Positions 1 through 7,872 of a stretch of DNA of 7,945 nucleotides are shown here, one piece after another. Source of the DNA: Ruminiclostridium sp. GTDB taxonomy: Bacteria > Bacillota_A > Clostridia > Oscillospirales > Ruminococcaceae. Numbering within the stretch: position 1 is the first letter of the stretch; each line of letters starts with the position of its first letter. The stretch lies in contig JAFZOA010000080.1 in assembly GCA_017550775.1 (NCBI GenBank), positions 1 through 7,945 on the forward strand, written 5' to 3'. The notes under the pieces were generated by a model, which saw nothing but the letters and a program-made list of their open reading frames with translations, was not told where the DNA came from and searched no databases. Made by a program: the position numbers and the translations under genes.

Positions 1-8
1 GGGGTTCA

Positions 9-29
9 AAGGGGGCGAGAAGCCCCCTT
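9..29 (-). terminator. Candidate weak terminator downstream of the recombinase gene
   Basis: An 8-bp GC-rich stem (9-16 with 22-29, AAGGGGGC/GCCCCCTT) encloses a 5-base loop. Read on the minus strand it lies about 55 bases beyond the recombinase stop and is followed by only one more T before GAACCCC, so the U-tract is poor. It could end the recombinase transcript, or it could be part of the element end or of a flanking repeat. The window starts 8 bases away, so its context is unknown. Confidence 0.35.
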
Positions 30-70
30 GCGGAGCTGACTTCCCATAAAGAACTTTCCGTATGTCCTTT

Positions 71-1807
<1,737 letters not shown>

Positions 1808-1817
1808 TTTCATTGCT

Positions 1818-2018
1818 TTAGTTGTCTGTTTCGTCCAGATCCTGCAAGATCAGCCTTCCGACGATGTCGGCAAGGGTCTCCTTGCATGCAAGATTGAAGT
1901 GCGTTCTGACCTTATAGACTGATCTGCCGAACTTATAAATCGACACATTGTCCGTCTGAACGGGCTGTTCTGCCGTATCCGCTACGGCGGGCGTTGTGAG
2001 TAATTCATTTCCTCTCAA
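1818..2018 (-). CDS. tnpW: TnpW-family transposon-encoded protein
   Basis: A small protein of the TnpW family carried by Tn4451-like elements; its biochemical role is not established. I place the start at TTG (2018-2016), 5 bases after GAGGAGG, giving 66 residues. This start shares two bases with the stop of the upstream small gene (TTGA), which suggests coupled translation. A longer reading from ATG at 2090 (90 residues) has only a weak ribosome site and would overlap the upstream gene for 75 bases. The conserved part is residues 27-57: IYKFGRSVYKV, then THF, then KETLADIVGRLI, the pattern of a beta hairpin followed by a helix typical of the family. The N-terminal 25 residues look disordered (TTPAVADTAEQP). 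The gene lies between the small protein and the recombinase promoter, about 45 bases upstream of the -35. The assignment rests on remembered family pattern and context. Confidence 0.75.
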   Translation of the reverse strand: MRGNELLTTPAVADTAEQPVQTDNVSIYKFGRSVYKVRTHFNLACKETLADIVGRLILQDLDETDN

Positions 2019-2179
2019 ATAGACCTCCTCGTCTCTACCGGCATACCGTATATATCTTGGTATGTCCGGCCTTTTTCCTTCTTCTCCCATATTTTTATCT
2101 TTCTGTATGCCGTTGTTGCCCGTGACCGGGCATAGTAAGCTACGGCGGCACTCCCCCGAATATGTAAATCATTGGTCAT
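2015..2179 (-). CDS. Small hypothetical protein between relaxase and tnpW (54 residues)
   Basis: I do not recognise this protein. It starts at ATG 2179, 12 bases after the relaxase stop, next to an AGAGGTGAT element complementary to the 16S rRNA tail, although the spacing to the ATG is short (about 2-3 bases after GAGG). The product is basic, with an N-terminal stretch RGSAAVAYYARSRATTAY followed by a charged segment (KIKIWEKKEKGRTYQDIYG). It has no Cys, signal peptide or membrane segment. Its TGA stop (2017-2015) overlaps the TTG start of tnpW as TTGA, the pattern of translational coupling, and this is the main reason to accept it as real. It could be a small DNA-binding or accessory mobilization protein, but nothing in the sequence shows that. 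The ATG at 2173 is better spaced from the ribosome site but opens only a 10-codon frame. Confidence 0.55.
   Translation of the reverse strand: MTNDLHIRGSAAVAYYARSRATTAYRKIKIWEKKEKGRTYQDIYGMPVETRRSI
2024..2030 (-). promoter_or_regulatory. Ribosome binding site that decides the tnpW start
   Basis: GAGGAGG on the minus strand lies 5 bases before TTG at 2018, inside the coding sequence of the upstream small gene. It is far stronger than anything before the alternative ATG at 2090. Confidence 0.7.
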
Positions 2180-2191
2180 CACCTCTATTCA

Positions 2192-3775
2192 TCAATGCTT
2201 ACGACCGCGGGAAGTGGCCTTTGTTTTCGACTTTTGTGCAGGCTCGTCCGGTTTGGGCTCGGACTTCTCCGGTGCGGATTCCTGCTGCCCCGGTTTCGGT
2301 ACTGCGTCCTGCACGGTTGGCTTCGGCGCAGATGTATCATGCTTGGGTACAGTCCTATCCTGCGCGGAAGCACGGCGCTCGGCTTCAAGCTCCTGTTCGG
2401 ACTTCATCAGATTATTGATGTAGTCGCCCTTTGAGATACCGTTGTATGTATCGGAAATCTCTTGCAGTGCTTTTACAAGATTATCGTTGCTTTCAATCTT
2501 TCGTTGTAGCTCAGCGGCATGCTCGTCGTATTCATGTTTCTGCAATTCAAGCTGCCGTGCGTCTTCCGGGGTTTTAATACCGTGGCGGGCAAGCGACTGC
2601 TTTGCAAGTTGCATCTTCATCTTTTCTGCAAGAGATTTATGGGGCTTATCATCGAGTGCTCGCAGGTTCTCATACTGAACAAGCAGATCGTTCAATCTGT
2701 GATGTTCTTCCGTGATCGCATTAAACTCTTTTACCGCGGAATCGTAAGCCGCCTGCGCTTCCTCCATTTTTGCTTCGAGCTCACCAATCGAGTGAATGTT
2801 CAGTTTGTTGATAAGCGCGAGCTGCGCACCGAGCTGGAACACATCGCGGTCGTTATGCGGCAGGTATGGCAATTCTTCATCGCGTTTTGCTTCACGCTTT
2901 TTGCCCTCGACTATACGTTTCGCGAGTTGCGCGATAATACCGGCAAAACAGATCGTAAGCACCTGCCCTTTGTTGTAAGCGTCCTCGCGGGAAGCGTTGC
3001 CGAGGTCGTCTTTCCACAAAATGCGCGTGTTGATATTTGCGATAGTGTAGTCGTCGCCGAGAGTTTTGAAGCACACAAAACGCTGCTGCCCCGGTGCTTT
3101 TATCGCTGAACGTTCACCGTATCGAATCGCGTAACCCCGTTCTTCGAGAGTCGCGGCAAGCTCGTCAAAATTCTTCGATGTCAGCACCAACGTATCTATC
3201 TCGCGACGTATTTTTTCTTTCCACGACGTACCCCGTTTGCGGTGCAGCCATTCGCCGTAGGACATTCCGCGCTTGTGTTTCGGCTCAATGTACGGCACGC
3301 CGAACGCAAGGCATACCCTATCCGAATGCTCGCGTATTTTGCGGCGCGTCGTATAATTGTCGTTGTACTTGTGACCGTCGATTCCGTAAGTGCAGATCAA
3401 AACGTGATTGTGCAAGTGTCCCTTGTCCACATGAGTTGCGATTACAGCCTGCACGTTATCGCCGAACGCCTTACGAATAAACGCGCAGCCCATGCGGTGT
3501 ACCAACTCCGGCGTGAGGTTCAGGTCGGGCTTGAAAGACTGGATATAATGTATTGCCTTGACGCGGCGTTTGCCGACTTTTGGCAGCGGCTCATTAAACT
3601 TGTGGTGCGTGTAATTCTCGTAGATAAACTTCATGTTCAGATACGCGTCCTCGGCGTTGGTGAAGCAGTTCAGGGAGTTGCACAAAAACAGCCCCTCGGT
3701 CTTTTCGGGATTTAATATGTACCGCAACGTAGCCTTGACATTATCATGTATCGCTATGGATTTTACTATCGGCAT
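2192..3775 (-). CDS. Relaxase/mobilization nuclease, MOBP type
   Basis: DNA strand transferase expected to nick oriT, stay attached to the 5' end through a tyrosine and pilot the strand into a recipient using a helper type IV system. The start is ATG 3775, about 9 bases after an AAAGGA site; the GTG two codons upstream is too close to it. This gives 527 residues. The relaxase domain (about 1-250) has the N-terminal LRYILNPEKTEG motif with likely catalytic Tyr19, and a metal-binding HVDKGHLHNH motif at 115-124 (HxDxxHxH plus one more His), then NDNYTTRRK. Residues about 330-440 are charged and probably coiled coil. The last 60 residues are Pro/Lys/Glu/Ser rich and probably disordered. Two in-frame stops (TGATGA) end it, and the small gene follows 12 bases later. 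It is intact and of ordinary length for clostridial mobilizable elements. It is unlike the MobV/Mpre relaxase TnpZ of Tn4451, so the module is a relative with a different relaxase class. Confidence 0.92.
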   Translation of the reverse strand: MPIVKSIAIHDNVKATLRYILNPEKTEGLFLCNSLNCFTNAEDAYLNMKFIYENYTHHKFNEPLPKVGKRRVKAIHYIQSFKPDLNLTPELVHRMGCAFIRKAFGDNVQAVIATHVDKGHLHNHVLICTYGIDGHKYNDNYTTRRKIREHSDRVCLAFGVPYIEPKHKRGMSYGEWLHRKRGTSWKEKIRREIDTLVLTSKNFDELAATLEERGYAIRYGERSAIKAPGQQRFVCFKTLGDDYTIANINTRILWKDDLGNASREDAYNKGQVLTICFAGIIAQLAKRIVEGKKREAKRDEELPYLPHNDRDVFQLGAQLALINKLNIHSIGELEAKMEEAQAAYDSAVKEFNAITEEHHRLNDLLVQYENLRALDDKPHKSLAEKMKMQLAKQSLARHGIKTPEDARQLELQKHEYDEHAAELQRKIESNDNLVKALQEISDTYNGISKGDYINNLMKSEQELEAERRASAQDRTVPKHDTSAPKPTVQDAVPKPGQQESAPEKSEPKPDEPAQKSKTKATSRGRKH

Positions 3776-3812
3776 ATTCACATATCCTTTCTTTTTTCCG
3801 TTTGCTTTCTGT

Positions 3813-3835
3813 GCCGCAGTTAGCGGCGTATCATA
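3813..3835 (-). promoter_or_regulatory. Possible relaxase promoter -10 (TATGAT) and leader hairpin
   Basis: On the minus strand TATGAT (3835-3830) matches a -10 box in five of six positions. There is no good -35 at 17-18 bases. A small GCCGC/GCGGC hairpin (3813-3827) follows near the expected transcript start, about 40 bases before the relaxase ATG. The TATGAT partly overlaps one arm of the 3832-3861 inverted repeat, so repression at that site is possible. Confidence 0.3.
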
Positions 3836-3861
3836 GGTTCAAGCTATCGCCTAAACCTATG
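3832..3861. repeat. 8-bp inverted repeat upstream of the relaxase
   Basis: CATAGGTT (3832-3839) and AACCTATG (3854-3861) are exact complements separated by 14 bases. This could be an operator for autoregulation or a structural arm of the transfer origin. Both are inferred from position. Confidence 0.5.
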
Positions 3862-3992
3862 GGGCAAGGCAATTTTGAGAAGCAAAACTGCCGTAAATTT
3901 TTGAGGGGCAAGCCCAAAAATCCGGAAAGTGTACGTACACTTTCTCTGCTTGCGTAAGAGTGTTTTTTTAGCCGGTGTACGGATACCGGCTA
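3861..3992. other. Candidate origin of transfer (oriT) region
   Basis: Directly upstream of the relaxase lie, in order: GGGGCAAG at 3861, an imperfect 10-bp stem (3868-3877 with 3883-3892, one mismatch, loop AGAAG), a second GGGGCAAG at 3905 inside an ATTTTTG/CAAAAAT inverted repeat (3897-3921), the 20-bp palindrome at 3925-3944 followed by CTGCTTGCGTAAGAGTG, and an 8-bp stem at 3969-3992. Dense inverted repeats next to a relaxase gene are the usual layout of oriT, with the nick near one arm. I cannot name the nick site, and I could not match a published oriT from memory with certainty. Confidence 0.45.
3925..3944. repeat. Perfect 20-bp palindrome
   Basis: GAAAGTGTACGTACACTTTC reads identically on both strands, with its centre between 3934 and 3935. 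It is a strong candidate for a dimeric protein binding site or the relaxase/accessory protein recognition arm of oriT. Confidence 0.8.
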
Positions 3993-4003
3993 TTTCAAAA
4001 TCT

Positions 4004-4024
4004 GACCGACCTCGGTCTTTTTTT
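4004..4024 (+). terminator. Short plus-strand terminator
   Basis: The stem GACCG (4004-4008) / CGGTC (4013-4017), with a 4-base loop, is followed by seven T residues (4018-4024). No plus-strand gene lies just upstream. It may end a short untranslated transcript from the oriT region or shield the element from its own outward transcription. Confidence 0.45.
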
Positions 4025-4050
4025 GTATATCTGAACGACCGATTTTTTCC

Positions 4051-4150
4051 CTCTCACTATAAGGGAAAATTTAACATCGTTTTTTAAGGGTAAATCACTC
4101 TCATTTTTGATATTTTCAGAAAGTTCGTACAATATGCCGGGTCAGGGACT
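4051..4150. repeat. Diverged direct repeat, copy 1
   Basis: This stretch aligns by eye with 4231-4327 over about 100 bases with a net 3-base gap and roughly two-thirds identity. Anchors are CTCTCA-TATAA at the start and GGGTCAG-ACT at the end, with ATTTT-ATATT-TTCAG between. No reading frame explains the similarity. Confidence 0.5.
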
Positions 4151-4230
4151 TTGCAAAGCTGTTCCTTTGTGCATTTTTTCTCCTATCCCGTAGTCCTTGC
4201 AAATCAGAAATCGACTGCCCGATAAAAGGT

Positions 4231-4327
4231 CTCTCATTATAATGAAGATTTAAAACGCATTTTTGCGGTAGGTTCACACAATTTTCATATTAATTCAGCG
4301 TTATCGACAATGCAAGGGTCAGCCACT
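4231..4327. repeat. Diverged direct repeat, copy 2
   Basis: The partner of 4051-4150, offset by 180 bases at the left anchor and 177 at the right. A weaker third similarity starts near 4453 (CCTCA-TATAAGG). TTCATAAGT followed by CATCAG occurs both at 4330-4346 and at 4539-4557, which suggests a longer decayed repeat array. Confidence 0.5.
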
Positions 4328-4980
4328 TGTTCATAAGTGACATCAGATTTAACATCATTTGGGCAGCGGCAGATGTGTCTGACGCAAGCGGAGATGTGTT
4401 TGCTGACTAACGATATTTTGAATTGCTGACCGGAGATCATAAAAACAACTGCCCTCATATATAAGGATTAAAACCCTTAAATATTGGGGGCGATTTTCGA
4501 CCTTTCGGAACAAAATCTGCGAATTGCACAATAGAATTTTCATAAGTTGTGCATCAGGTACATAAATCTCGTGCGGCGTGGGTCGGCATTTCCCTTTCGG
4601 ATATAAGCATACCACAAACAGTGGGGCTGTGCCGTATATGCCATAAACAAAACATATTTCTTTTTTCGGGGGGCGCGTTCTATATATGGAATGCGGTCAA
4701 GCTGATTTCCGTAGGCTCGATATAAATATAATCCGCGGCGGCATCGTGCTGTCGGCGGGTTATGCTATTTTCGTTGATTGTTGATACCGCTCTATTTATA
4801 TTATACTTCCAAACCGAGCCGAACTCTATGAGCGCAATTTGACGGCTATTTGACGAAAAATGCGAAAAAACATACTTTATTAAATCGAAGCCGCCCCTCT
4901 ACTTATAATATACCTCATGCGAGGGCTGTTTCCCATGACCTTTTTTTGACCGATTTTTTACCAAATCGGGTGATCTTAAC
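4328..4980. other. Long non-coding stretch, no supported gene
   Basis: No open frame here has a ribosome site or recognisable protein features. Visible items are a 21-base direct repeat of AGATGTGT (4371 and 4392), the weak third repeat copy, AT-rich segments with TATAAT-like words that lack a -35 (for example 4904-4909), tandem TTTGACG words near 4838 and 4849, and an inverted repeat CCGATTT/AAATCGG (4950-4969). The right end of the mobile element probably falls here or just to the left. Confidence 0.5.
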
Positions 4981-4990
4981 GTTTATGTTG

Positions 4991-5019
4991 TTGCATTTGC
5001 TGTAAAAACAAGGTATAAT
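4991..5019 (+). promoter_or_regulatory. Likely promoter of the sigma/anti-sigma operon
   Basis: TATAAT (5014-5019) is a perfect -10, with TTGCAT (4991-4996) 17 bases upstream as a weak -35. Transcription should start near 5026, leaving a leader of about 95 bases before the sigma factor start. It is a sigma-A type sequence, so basal expression need not depend on the ECF factor itself. Confidence 0.55.
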
Positions 5020-5084
5020 ATTGGTAATATCGCCGAAATTGATTTGCGCGTGACATTTTAGGGGTGTCCGGATTGTGTTGTATA

Positions 5085-5099
5085 TGAAAGGTCCTTTCA
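5085..5099. repeat. 15-base palindrome in the leader of the sigma operon
   Basis: TGAAAGG-T-CCTTTCA is symmetric around 5092, ends 8 bases before the ribosome site of the sigma factor gene and lies downstream of the predicted promoter. It could be an operator. An RNA hairpin would need to open the centre. The function is inferred only from position. Confidence 0.35.
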
Positions 5100-5121
5100 A
5101 CGGAAAAGAGGTGAGACCGAA

Positions 5122-5610
5122 GTGGACGCGAAAAACGTAGAGCGTTATATTGATATGTACCGCGGAAATGTACTTTCGACAGCGCTGTGCTATGTGAAGA
5201 ATCAAAGTGATGCGGATGATATAATGCAGGACGTTTTCTTCGGGCTTTATACATATAGCGGAAGCTTTCGTGATGATGAGCATGTCAAGGCGTGGCTGAT
5301 AAGGTGTACTGTCAACAGATGCAAGAATCTGCTCCGGTCTCATTGGAGAAAAAATTCCGCACCGCTTGAAGCCGCAAGCGAGACTGTGCATTATGACAGC
5401 TACGGCGACAGAGTTTTCGATCTCATACACAAGATTGGAAAGAACAATCGTATCGTCATGTATATGCACTATTATGAAGGCTACAGCGTCGAAGAAACAG
5501 CTGAAATACTTGGTATAAGCAGAAATGCGGTCTCTTCGCGGCTTAAACGCGGACGGACGCAGCTGAAGAAATATCTTGACAAAGAAAGGAATGATATGGA
5601 CAATGGATAA
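5122..5610 (+). CDS. ECF (extracytoplasmic function) RNA polymerase sigma factor
   Basis: Directs RNA polymerase to stress or envelope-response promoters, held inactive by the membrane protein encoded next. It starts at GTG 5122, seven bases after GAGGTGA (5108-5114), giving 162 residues, typical of the ECF family. Region 2 spans about 8-77, including DADDIMQDVFFGLY (31-44, core binding and -10 melting) and HVKAWLIRCTVNRCKNLLRSHWRK (54-77, -10 recognition). A short linker replaces region 3. Region 4 spans about 105-152 with the helix-turn-helix YSVEETAEILGISRNAVSSRL (121-141) for -35 recognition, then basic KRGRTQLKKYL. The next gene starts before this one stops (ATG 5603 versus TAA 5608-5610), which points to coupled translation. 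Both regions are complete. Confidence 0.93.
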   Translation: MDAKNVERYIDMYRGNVLSTALCYVKNQSDADDIMQDVFFGLYTYSGSFRDDEHVKAWLIRCTVNRCKNLLRSHWRKNSAPLEAASETVHYDSYGDRVFDLIHKIGKNNRIVMYMHYYEGYSVEETAEILGISRNAVSSRLKRGRTQLKKYLDKERNDMDNG

Positions 5611-7642
5611 TAAAAAGCTGTTTGAAGCGGCGATGTCCGCGAAAATGTCAGATTACCCCTTTTCCGACACCGAAACGATAATGAACAATATCAGGGAAAG
5701 GGCGAAGAATATGAAGAAAAACGATAATGTACGGCAAGTCAAGTTCACGGAGATCACTCCGGAATATGCCGAACCGAAAAAGTCACACAAAGCGCTAAAC
5801 GTGTTCGCAGGCGTTGCGGGAACAGCCGCAGTCCTCACCGGTGCGGTGTTCGGGCTTAACTGGCTGAACGAGCACGGCGGGCTGAAAGGTCCTGATGTAC
5901 AGGGACCGGGCGCGGGGTATCACGAGGATGTCGAACCGGTGCAGAGCACGGGGGAGACGACGGCTGTGACGACTAATGCGGATATTGCGACCGAGGAGAT
6001 CACGGAACCGAAGGATATTTTGCAGTCTGGGTTCGATGTGCTGGAATTCAGCGATATGACCGCGACAATACACAAAATCGATTATGACGGACAGTTCCTC
6101 AGAATGCTTGTTGAAGCGGAATACGACGAGCCGCTTTCAAATAATCAATTATATTTGGATGTCAAGGACAGTGCTAAATATGATATAGGCGAATACTGCC
6201 TCACCGATCACCAATTCATTTTAGCTGCTGATTATCAGGATGTTGCAGAAAAAATCTGGGACGAACATATCGGTGTTACGCCCTGGGATGATTCTGCGGA
6301 TATTATCAGAGTCGGCAACAAACTTATGTACGATTTAGGCATATATATCAGGCTTGACCCGGGACAGACAGCAGAAGTCCGATTCCTGTATTTTCCAGAT
6401 TCCGAGAGCGCAGACAGCGAATATGCCGGAAACTATACTCTAACCGGTATTGATACATCTGACGCGTTCTACACAGCTTCGGACGGCTCAACAGATACAA
6501 CAGTCACCGTCAGCAAATGGGGAGCGCTCATAGAAAGTCCGAATAACTATGGAGAGGACGCTGTATTTTCGTGCGCGATAAAATACAAGGACGGCACGGA
6601 GCAGATACTTGCTGACCGAGATGTTAAACGGGTAGTTTATGCTTCCGATGAAATCCCGTTTTATGAATTTCCGTCATATTATACCGAGCTTGAACGTGGA
6701 CGGGATTATCTGATGGAATCCGCATTCAGAGGTAAGAAGATAGATGTTGAGAACATAGCTTCGGTAGTGGTAAACGGCGAGGAGATTGGCGTTGCCTCGA
6801 ACGTAGAGCGCGAATCTTTTATCTCAATTGAGTTCAGAGATATGAAAGCCGAATTCGAGTTCACATACTATGTAGACGGCGAGTTGCAGGAGGATATGAC
6901 CGAAACGCGTGATATGTCCGATAAACAGCACCTTAGATGGGATGTTAAAGGTACAGGCATTCACAAATATGAGATCTTTGTCAGAAATACCGATACAGAC
7001 GCAAGCGGAAAGCTGCTTGATATGGACATAGACTTCTCAAAGGATCCCCCCGAAAGGACAATCAACGATGACTCGCTTGCCACTGATTTGTACCGTGAGA
7101 TTGTCGAACAAGAAATACAACAGGGCGACCTCTCACAGATCGCAGGCATATACGGACCCGGTGAGGAACCGTATGATGTAGTCGAGAACGAGGAAACTAC
7201 AGAAAACACGACTGTTGCAGATCTCCCCGAATTTCCCATAGCAATAAGCAACGGAAACGGCTTCTACGGCGAATTTATCGACCAGCCGATCACGGGCGAT
7301 GAGGCTTGGGAGCTCGTGAAAGAGCGCGGCGGTATAGATTTCGACTATAACCTGCCGTATGACAAGAGTCTGTTTACTTTCACCGGAGCGGCATTTGTCA
7401 TAGATTATGCAGACTGTGATGTTAAGGCGATCGTCGGCGGTACAGTGGAATATGCCGGCTGGTATATAGGTTGGGGTCAAACAGTTCTTTTGCGTGACGA
7501 AAACGGACATTACTGGCTTTACGGTCATCTCGGAGAGATAAGTGTCGCGGAAGGCGATAAAGTCGAAAGCGGCGAAAGAATAGGACATACCGGCACATCC
7601 GGATTAACAGATCATCAACTGTTCGCAATGCGCGTCGGATAA
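5603..7642 (+). CDS. Putative membrane anti-sigma factor with extracytoplasmic Ig-like domains and a degenerate M23/LytM domain
   Basis: Presumed partner that binds the ECF sigma factor at the membrane and senses an envelope signal. I choose ATG 5603, which overlaps the sigma stop; AAAGGA lies 12 bases upstream. TTG at 5576 is possible but lacks a site. The product has 679 residues. Residues 1-60 are cytoplasmic and charged, without the HxxxCxxC zinc anti-sigma motif. One membrane segment spans about 64-88. A Thr/Glu-rich linker (about 108-138) leads to beta-rich, Ig-like regions (about 141-300, 300-400, 405-480) whose style recalls the DUF4179/DUF5643 anti-sigma group. A second Glu/Thr linker (about 521-540) precedes an M23-like domain (about 545-679) with VKAIVGGTVEYAG, WLYGHL (His642), VAEGDKVESGERIGHTGTSG and HQLF (His671). 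The second His of the usual HxH is Leu673, and no HxxxD precedes KAIVGGTV, so the zinc site seems lost. The protein ends early for M23. Anti-sigma role is inferred from operon and topology. Confidence 0.8.
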   Translation: MDNKKLFEAAMSAKMSDYPFSDTETIMNNIRERAKNMKKNDNVRQVKFTEITPEYAEPKKSHKALNVFAGVAGTAAVLTGAVFGLNWLNEHGGLKGPDVQGPGAGYHEDVEPVQSTGETTAVTTNADIATEEITEPKDILQSGFDVLEFSDMTATIHKIDYDGQFLRMLVEAEYDEPLSNNQLYLDVKDSAKYDIGEYCLTDHQFILAADYQDVAEKIWDEHIGVTPWDDSADIIRVGNKLMYDLGIYIRLDPGQTAEVRFLYFPDSESADSEYAGNYTLTGIDTSDAFYTASDGSTDTTVTVSKWGALIESPNNYGEDAVFSCAIKYKDGTEQILADRDVKRVVYASDEIPFYEFPSYYTELERGRDYLMESAFRGKKIDVENIASVVVNGEEIGVASNVERESFISIEFRDMKAEFEFTYYVDGELQEDMTETRDMSDKQHLRWDVKGTGIHKYEIFVRNTDTDASGKLLDMDIDFSKDPPERTINDDSLATDLYREIVEQEIQQGDLSQIAGIYGPGEEPYDVVENEETTENTTVADLPEFPIAISNGNGFYGEFIDQPITGDEAWELVKERGGIDFDYNLPYDKSLFTFTGAAFVIDYADCDVKAIVGGTVEYAGWYIGWGQTVLLRDENGHYWLYGHLGEISVAEGDKVESGERIGHTGTSGLTDHQLFAMRVG

Positions 7643-7649
7643 AAACGCA

Positions 7650-7692
7650 AGCCCCATATCGCTGAATCAAGCGGTATGGGGCTACTTTACGG
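7650..7692 (+). terminator. Terminator hairpin after the sigma/anti-sigma operon
   Basis: A 14-bp stem (7650-7663 with 7670-7683, one T-G wobble) has a 6-base loop. On the plus strand it is followed by ACTTTACGG, a poor U-tract. On the minus strand it is followed by TGCGTTTTT, so it may work in both directions. It begins 8 bases after the stop codon at 7642. Confidence 0.65.
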
Positions 7693-7748
7693 TCATTTTC
7701 AGAATATATCAAATCTGTTCGTCATTAACACCGCTATTTCCGTGTATA

Positions 7749-7856
7749 ATACCAATTCCGAGCTGATCTGATACCGACGATCCCGCGCCCGAAACGGTAT
7801 ATACCAATTTGCGCAATAAATAATACCGCGCTGATACCAAATCCGCTGAAAATCGG
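7749..7856. repeat. Degenerate tandem repeats with 11/22-base spacing
   Basis: ATACC words begin at 7749, 7771, 7801, 7823 and 7834, with spacings of 22, 30, 22 and 11 bases. Each begins a unit resembling ATACCAATTCC or ATACCGCGCTG, and several are followed by a CTGAT or CTGA word. The copies are strongly diverged. The stretch can be read as a 68-residue minus-strand frame (7699-7905), but that frame has no ribosome site and its product looks like translated repeat. Confidence 0.5.
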
Positions 7857-7872
7857 CAGCGCCCCATATTTT

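Noticed and set aside
2141..2173. Ten-codon leader peptide frame from the ATG at 2173
   Set aside because: Its ribosome-site spacing is good, but the frame is very short and non-descript, while the overlapping 54-residue frame is supported by the TTGA coupling to tnpW.
4355..4615. 86-residue minus-strand open frame in the non-coding region
   Set aside because: No ribosome site and no recognisable domain, and it overlaps the decayed repeat segments. It is likely a chance frame, although conservation in relatives would change this view.
4950..4969. CCGATTT/AAATCGG hairpin as a terminator upstream of the sigma operon
   Set aside because: The T-runs lie before or inside the stem on the plus strand, and A-rich sequence follows on the minus strand, so neither direction has a proper U-tract.
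4915..5469. 184-residue minus-strand open frame across the sigma operon promoter
   Set aside because: It is antisense to the clearly coding sigma factor and the promoter region, with no family resemblance.
7749..7856. CRISPR array
   Set aside because: The units are too short, diverged and contiguous, there are no unique spacers of constant length, and no cas genes are present.
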